Shown here piece after piece: positions 58,401 to 64,000 of a DNA stretch of 64,000 nucleotides (position 1 is its first letter; the number at the start of each line of letters is the position of its first letter). A program made the translations under genes and the position numbers. Source of the stretch: Hyphodiscus hymeniophilus (lineage: Eukaryota > Ascomycota > Leotiomycetes > Helotiales > Hyphodiscaceae); NCBI GenBank assembly GCA_016508695.1, contig VNKQ01000008.1, positions 1,488,001-1,552,000 on the forward strand. The letters run 5' to 3'. Below the pieces are notes generated by a model. That model was not told the origin of the DNA. It did no database searches and worked only from the letters and a program-made list of their open reading frames with translations.

Positions 58401-58799
58401 GGACTCGAAGTCCTGGCAGACGAACTCGTTACACTCGCTGACCCTAAACAAACTCTCGAAACCATCGCCTCACAACTCAAGAACGAACAAACGAGTCTTG
58501 AAGGATGCAGGACTTTGTCCATGGGCTTACATATACTGAAACAAACGTTGGATGCCAGAAAGGAGTTCGCGCCTTCTGACGAAGATGTCGCAGAGATCTG
58601 TAGATTGGCTGCTAGGTGCTTAGAGAGCAGTGAGAGTGGAGTGCGTATGGATGCTGTACAGCTTTGTGTGGCGGTCCATGCTAGAGTTGGGGAGAGCAGG
58701 TTTTGGGGTTCTTTGGGTGGCGTGAGGGATGACCCAAAGAGTTTGATTACTTACTACATTGTGAAGAAGCAAAGGGAGACTGCCGCTGCCAGCAGGTGA
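55444..58799 (+). CDS. STU1: Stu1, CLASP-family microtubule-stabilising protein
   Basis: Four exons (55444-55908, 55961-56079, 56127-57020, 57068-58799), with introns of 52, 47 and 47 nt, give 1069 aa. Stu1/CLASP binds microtubules and promotes spindle assembly and kinetochore capture. TOG/HEAT repeats start the protein (CVLPLFEATRISMTSPHAAI, LVIEKMGDLKEKYRQLAAQC, LMDLLEDADGMVRDTARNAV). A second TOG region follows (ESCTKLRRLNAGNAPSDFHD to NPGVRENMRSTFWTFNQIWP). A long Ser/Pro/Thr basic microtubule-binding segment precedes the C-terminal CLASP helical domain (FRKLQGMIRDNKAGFPEDKF). Every junction closes in frame. Confidence 0.94.
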
Positions 58800-61700
58800 T
58801 GGCCCTTATCGAATGGCGACTGATGCGTACGCAATCAGTGGATTGGATTCCTGTGTTGGAAGACATGATGTGTATGAATATGCTATTCTTTGGTGGCCGT
58901 TGGTGTTTGGAGTATCGTTCGTTGTTCTTTACATGGGGGTTTGGCGTGATGGTGGCGCAACGTGTGCGTGCGCAAGGCGTTTCTTCTTTCTCAGATCATG
59001 CATTCCGTAACTAGCTATTGAATACATCTTGTGGTTCTGCCGCTCGTCCTTGCAATAAGTTCTTGCTGCGCTGTTGTGAAATTTCAAGTGCATCCCTGCA
59101 TCCTCCAGCGAGGGAAGGGCGTGTGATGGTTCAAGGGCACAATCCTGTCATTGACGTCCGAAATTACGAACTTTAAGTCGTCAACCTTGCCGTGCAATGG
59201 TAGAGCAGGGATTCCAGTCGTCTACAACTTCGTAATTCTTACTATTACCTCAACGATAGCCTCTCCTCTGGGTTAGATGGCGCTGCCTTGCTCTCTACTA
59301 TTGCTCAACGTATCATGCATTTGATGAGTCCTGTCGTATGTACATTTGTAATGAGTAAATCATCCACGCGAGAACGTGCAGGCAACCCCAACGTGGTCAT
59401 AGCCTGCCAATAGGTTTATCTACAAGGATGCTGCTCCCAGATCCTCGGCCATCTTTTTAACTCTTACCAGCTTACCATCTTCTTCAACCTCAAAGCCTTG
59501 TCAACCGTTTCGATATTCTGGACACTGTCACTTTGCACCTCCCTAGAATCAGTGGGCGAACTTAGTCCAAGAAATAGAGGAAATAGAAATGAATTACAAA
59601 GCTTGCAGTTCATTCCTGTACTATCCAAGGTGGTTCCGAAATCGATGCAGGCATTGGGCCGGTCGTGTTACGGGAGGTAGCGAGGTAGAGGCGCGAGAAT
59701 TTCATTGGAACTTGAATGAATGAGTGAATTAATGATATAGCATGTATTGCCCTGCTCAAGATCTTATGGAAGCTGCTAGGTTGACAGACTAAAGCATCTA
59801 TTCTTGCCTCCTCACTCGTTTCGAAAAGCTCTCTTTTTGCTCGCCAAGTACTTTAGACGGCAGAAAACACGACGCTTGCATAGACCAGTGAAGGTGCGAG
59901 TATAGACAGAGTGAAAGAGTTGATATACAAGCTGAAGCTGCAAGCAGACTGATGAGTAACCCCAAAAGAGCCAACGAAAAGGTTGTTGTTACGATGGTAT
60001 CGATGCATAGACATGAAGATTGTTACGGCTTATGGTTTTTGATTTTTGGTATTTAGAGCTCGAATTGTAATGAGGAAACAGATTGCAATCATGATCAAGT
60101 AAGGTTAGTATTTCGAATGATGTCTAAGCTATCTATCTCCAAGGTGTTGGTTCAAGTCCCAGAGCACGTGATCGATATTCAATTGTACTTCTACCTGACA
60201 TTTATCCAATCTACTCCATAGAGGAAAAGCATGAGTATGAAAGAATCTCCACTAAGCCTGGTCTTGATAATTAGAGCTTAAAGTTGTGTGGACGAAAGCT
60301 GTCGAAAGAAGGTCGTCTCTTGTTGTCCACATCAACTACACTTAGCGAGGAACAAGTTGCTATTCAACTATTTACAATCTCAACTGAATATACCAACCTA
60401 CTTAGATCAACTCAGCTCCCATGGTAGCTTTCCACAAGAATCAACTATGCAAAGCCTCCAACTAAGGCAAAAACATTCTGAGTCGTTGGCGTCGCCGTTG
60501 CCCACTGCATCGGCTTAGCCGCCACGCGTAAACAACCTCACTTTCATCTGAACTTCGCAGCCTCGCCCGCCAGCCATCTTTATCAAACAGTTTAAGCAAA
60601 CGTAGAACAAACTCTGCAAACTCGGTCTTACGGTCGAGTGGTCGTTGCTTACAACAACCCTCCGCAGCCCAAGTCCACCGCACCGTCGGTTCCTGGCATG
60701 TAGTATTATCATACTTCGTGGTATAATAGCTTGTATTACAACGGGGAGGTTGTATTGGTGACGCCTCAAGCGCCACTTAGTCCTTGCTATTTGGATGGAG
60801 AAGGACTCCGGGGAAATTGGGGCTCAGTGGCCGGTGGTACTTGTACCCTACCGATTGCGGGCGTAGAAAACTCGTTAGTTCCAATCTCCTGGCGGTGGAC
60901 TACCTTTTTTTTTGGCTTTTGGAAGAGGTATGTTTGTTTCTTGAGCGCAAGCGAATAGCGCGTCAGCTTTCTTCGCATACCGCGTATATTGACAATAAAG
61001 ATCTACTTGGATATTCGCGTATTTTGGCAGATGTAAACAATCTTTGATAATACACAACAATTACTACTAAGTATTACTAATATTAAGTAAGTGCTTTCAA
61101 AGCCTTGCCTTAGAGATTCAATCTAAGTCACTATAGTTTTTCGGAACTATATTAAGAATAGTTGACTCAATATTTTACTATGGTAACAGGACTGAGAATA
61201 AATACGATCTTGAAAAGCAAACGAGCACGCATGTTCGGGCAATAAACATGTATAATCAGTAATTACCCTATAACCAACTTTGATTATGATAACTTTCCTT
61301 TGCTACTGATAAATAGATCTCTACAATATATATTGTATATTTCACACTCTTCTTTTCGTAATTATTACTGAATAACTTCGCGATGTTCAAAGAGAAAATC
61401 TGATCATGCCCGACATTTGCATAAGCTATTCGAAACATTCTTCAGTTTACGGTTGCTAAAATGACAAACACTTTCAAACCGTTGTTCTGTGGCGGTCGAG
61501 GATTGCCCAGTCAATGAGTAAAAGTCTCGAAACCCGTAGTTCGTTCTCCTCCACAAACATGCGCATGCTGGGACTTTGAAAAAAGCATCAGGCCTCTGGG
61601 TTCAATTCCGTTTTACCTTGCAGAGAAAGATGAAGTGAAATCCACTCAGGATTATCTTGCCTGTTTCTTACACAATGGCTGTGGTAGTATGGATTATGAA

Positions 61701-64000
61701 GTGCCTTGCGACGGGAGCTTCGTTGGCCCAGTCTAGGATCAACTGTTTTTGTGATTTTTCTTTTCTGCCACAAATTACAGCTTGACTCCTGGATGCTCAC
61801 TCCATTTTACCTCCATCAGGACTGCCTACTTGAACTATCAGAGGCGAAGTGACAGCAGACGATATCAGTAACGTGCTTTGACACCATCCACTTGAAGTTG
61901 GAAGACGTGGCCGAATTTGCAGCAGGCTGAAGCAAGAAGCAGAGGCACAAGAAAAGAAAGAGACTGAGGGCAAATTGGAGCGAGCTGAGAATCTTGCTGA
62001 TTACTCATGGAGTGGTGATTTTAAGGTGCATGGAATTTGCCAGCTAGGTATGCTGCAGAAACGATGTGCCCCTGAAAGATATCTCCGATCGCCCCCCACC
62101 TTCCTTTCCTGCAAATCCTCCACTCCCTGGCAGGCTGGCAGTTACACCCCCGAAGAGCGGTGAATCCAGCAAGCGAGCAATCGACGACCATTTCAGGCAT
62201 TCCCCTGTTCATATCGCAATTTCCAATTCTCGAACACTCTTCCCAAATCTCGGAGTACGCGGTCGACGACACAGCTCAACAAAAGGCACTGTCTCACAAC
62301 AGTCCGGACCTATATGGAACGCCCCCCCGCTCTATATCAAGATCTGTCAAGACATGATGTGCACGCTCTGGACAGCTTTCGAATCGGGGGTTGGCACAGA
62401 CAAGATGAAAGGGGGAGCGGCACGTGATCGACAATCTACTGTCGCGATTTACATTGCGCCAGAGGCGGCCCGGACACGGGGCTTTTGATGGATGGGGTGT
62501 TATGGCCGAGTGATCGACGGGCGTCCCCGCGGTGTCGAGGACGTTTGGAATCTGGATTGGGATGGATTCTGATCTTGGGGGGTTGCGGCGCTTAATGGGT
62601 CAGGGACTTTTAGACATGTTGGTGATTTGTTGGAGTTGTACGACTTTGTCAATGGCGCGGTACCACGACTGATGAAACGCCCTCCTCCTCATCAGGCAGG
62701 CTGAAAATGTCCCGGAATGTCAAATTTACATCAGACTGTAGATCCTGCCTGCATCAGCCTCAGAAGGCTCAAAAGGCTCCAAAGGCTCTGATTCGGCATA
62801 AGGTACTCCTCTTCGTCTTTCCTCAGATGTCAGCCTGCTCACTGCTGCTCAGGGCCCATTAAACCCGAAACCCTTCGTTTGGAATCTGAATATCCAAACG
62901 AGATGCAGCTGCATGATCGACGGGCGGTCGGCCAGGAACAGATCTTACCACGAAGTCCCGTGCTCTTCATGCCGATAATGTTCTGACATGCCATTATCGT
63001 TAAAGGCTCCGATATGATCACACCAGACATCCCATCAGTCATGCGGCAATGAGTAGTGAGCCCGTATCTCCTTTGGGTAATCTTGTAGTAAGATGGAAGG
63101 CGTCGTAGTAGATGGGCCTTTTGACTGGTCAAGAGCGGGAGGCGAGTGATTTAAAAATACATACCTTACGAGTAGCCGGCGCAGCCCGGTAATGACAATC
63201 CTCTCCCTCGTCCTTCAGTCGGCATTTTGAATAGTAAACGGCGACGGGTTACAGCATATTTCACACGAGATGAACGGGTGTCGAAGTCGTGGCCTCGTGA
63301 GGATCCCAGTGCTTGCCTCGCCGTCGCTGTAGTACGACGGACCAGACTGAGCTGGTGGAGGTCGGTCTTGGTGGTCCCGCTTGGCTTGTCCTCCATCAAT
63401 GCGAAACATCTGCTGTCCCCTGGCCTAACGCTGTTGGACCTGGGGCCCTCGTGGAGAATGGAGATACGGTGCCTCCAAGCCGAGTGAGAAACGCAAACCT
63501 CCCCACAGAAAGCCCAGGATATGAATGAATAGTGCTGATGGACAGTAGACACAGATATGGCCATGGAGTTCTGGACATTGACATGGAAAGGAGCCTCTTC
63601 AGCAGTTCGCATCCTCATCCAATATCGCATCGTAAACAAACCACTGCTGATACCCAATACTTCTTCTCATGCTGCTCGTGACTCTGTCTTGGCCCAATTT
63701 TGGCAATTCTTCTGATCCAGGTACAGTCCCTCCTCCCGTGATGAAAGTGCAACATTGTGCCGGGACGAGTCCAGGACCACCCAAAACCCAGAGATCCCTG
63801 GCTTCATTCGCCCAAAAGGCCTCCACCATCACTGTCCCATGCATCGTAGATTCGTAGCCGAGAACCCCCTTCATCCAAAGCGATTTGAAAGGATCCACGA
63901 CCCTCCAACTCCAACTAGACTCGAAGTGGCTTGGCCTCGTCTTTCACGTCGTCCCCAGTCCAAAGGATCATCAGCCTCTTCTGCTACTCTCCGACTTTCA
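58800..64000. other. 5.2-kb gene desert at right end
   Basis: I see no supportable gene. Open frames at 60462-60776, 60784-61047, 62066-62488 and 63166-63898 have no motif and stops on all sides. The stretch from about 61050 to 61420 is visibly AT-rich with many TA steps, unlike the rest of the window. A degraded mobile element is possible, but I recognise no transposase, reverse transcriptase or terminal repeat. Confidence 0.5.

Noticed and set aside
60149..60160. tRNA B-box-like GGTTCAAGTCCC
   Set aside because: Flanking bases do not form a T-stem and no acceptor or anticodon arm is present.
62066..62488. 140-codon plus-strand frame
   Set aside because: No recognisable domain and low-complexity Pro/Ser/Arg composition. 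Not enough support for a gene.
63166..63898. Overlapping minus-strand frames near the right edge
   Set aside because: They contain no motif and do not join by plausible introns. Left as non-coding.

Overview
The window looks like a chromosomal segment of a filamentous ascomycete. The best fit is Leotiomycetes/Helotiales-like, an inference from gene content and not a proven placement. Evidence for a fungus: nearly every gene carries short GT-AG introns (43-168 nt) that restore frame exactly. Recognisable products include CLASP/Stu1, Sec62, Mtc6, Alg9, Naf1, Exo5, a CBM1 protein, an RGS-LOV photoreceptor, a BLI-3-like protein and a HET/NB-ARC/TPR incompatibility-type gene. I support about 24 protein genes, one clear pseudogene and two weak relics. 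Exon joins were worked out by hand from frame and splice consensus.

Layout. 1-13 kb: Mpv17 family membrane protein (+), DUF3445 haem demethylase-like (-), NAF1 (-, with an apparent 1-nt frameshift) divergent from ALG9 (+), a secreted CBM1 protein (-) and an SDR (+). 14-29 kb: SH3 membrane protein (-), a decayed HET-NB-ARC-TPR gene (-) with five in-frame stops, a small secreted Cys protein (+), an NmrA-like protein (-), an RGS-LOV photoreceptor (-) and a possible relic. 29-44 kb: F-box/TM protein (-), EXO5 (+), a LURP-one/Tubby-like protein (-), two or three unrecognised small genes (-), an F-box-like protein (-), BLI-3-like (+) and a seven-exon thiolase-like protein without thiolase catalytic residues (-). 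44-59 kb: SEC62 (-) divergent from MTC6 (+), a membrane-anchored unknown (-), an intronless FAD monooxygenase (+), and a basic-secretory-protein metallopeptidase-like gene (-) divergent from STU1 (+). 58.8-64 kb: no supportable gene, with an AT-rich stretch near 61.1-61.4 kb.

The housekeeping genes act independently: snoRNP assembly, N-glycosylation, ER translocation, spindle microtubules and mitochondrial DNA maintenance. They are interspersed with accessory loci. Two features concern light: the RGS-LOV gene, and the BLI-3-like gene with a GATC cluster upstream. The most distinctive items are the NLR relic, the NAF1 homopolymer frameshift, the active-site-less thiolase-like protein and the RGS-LOV protein.
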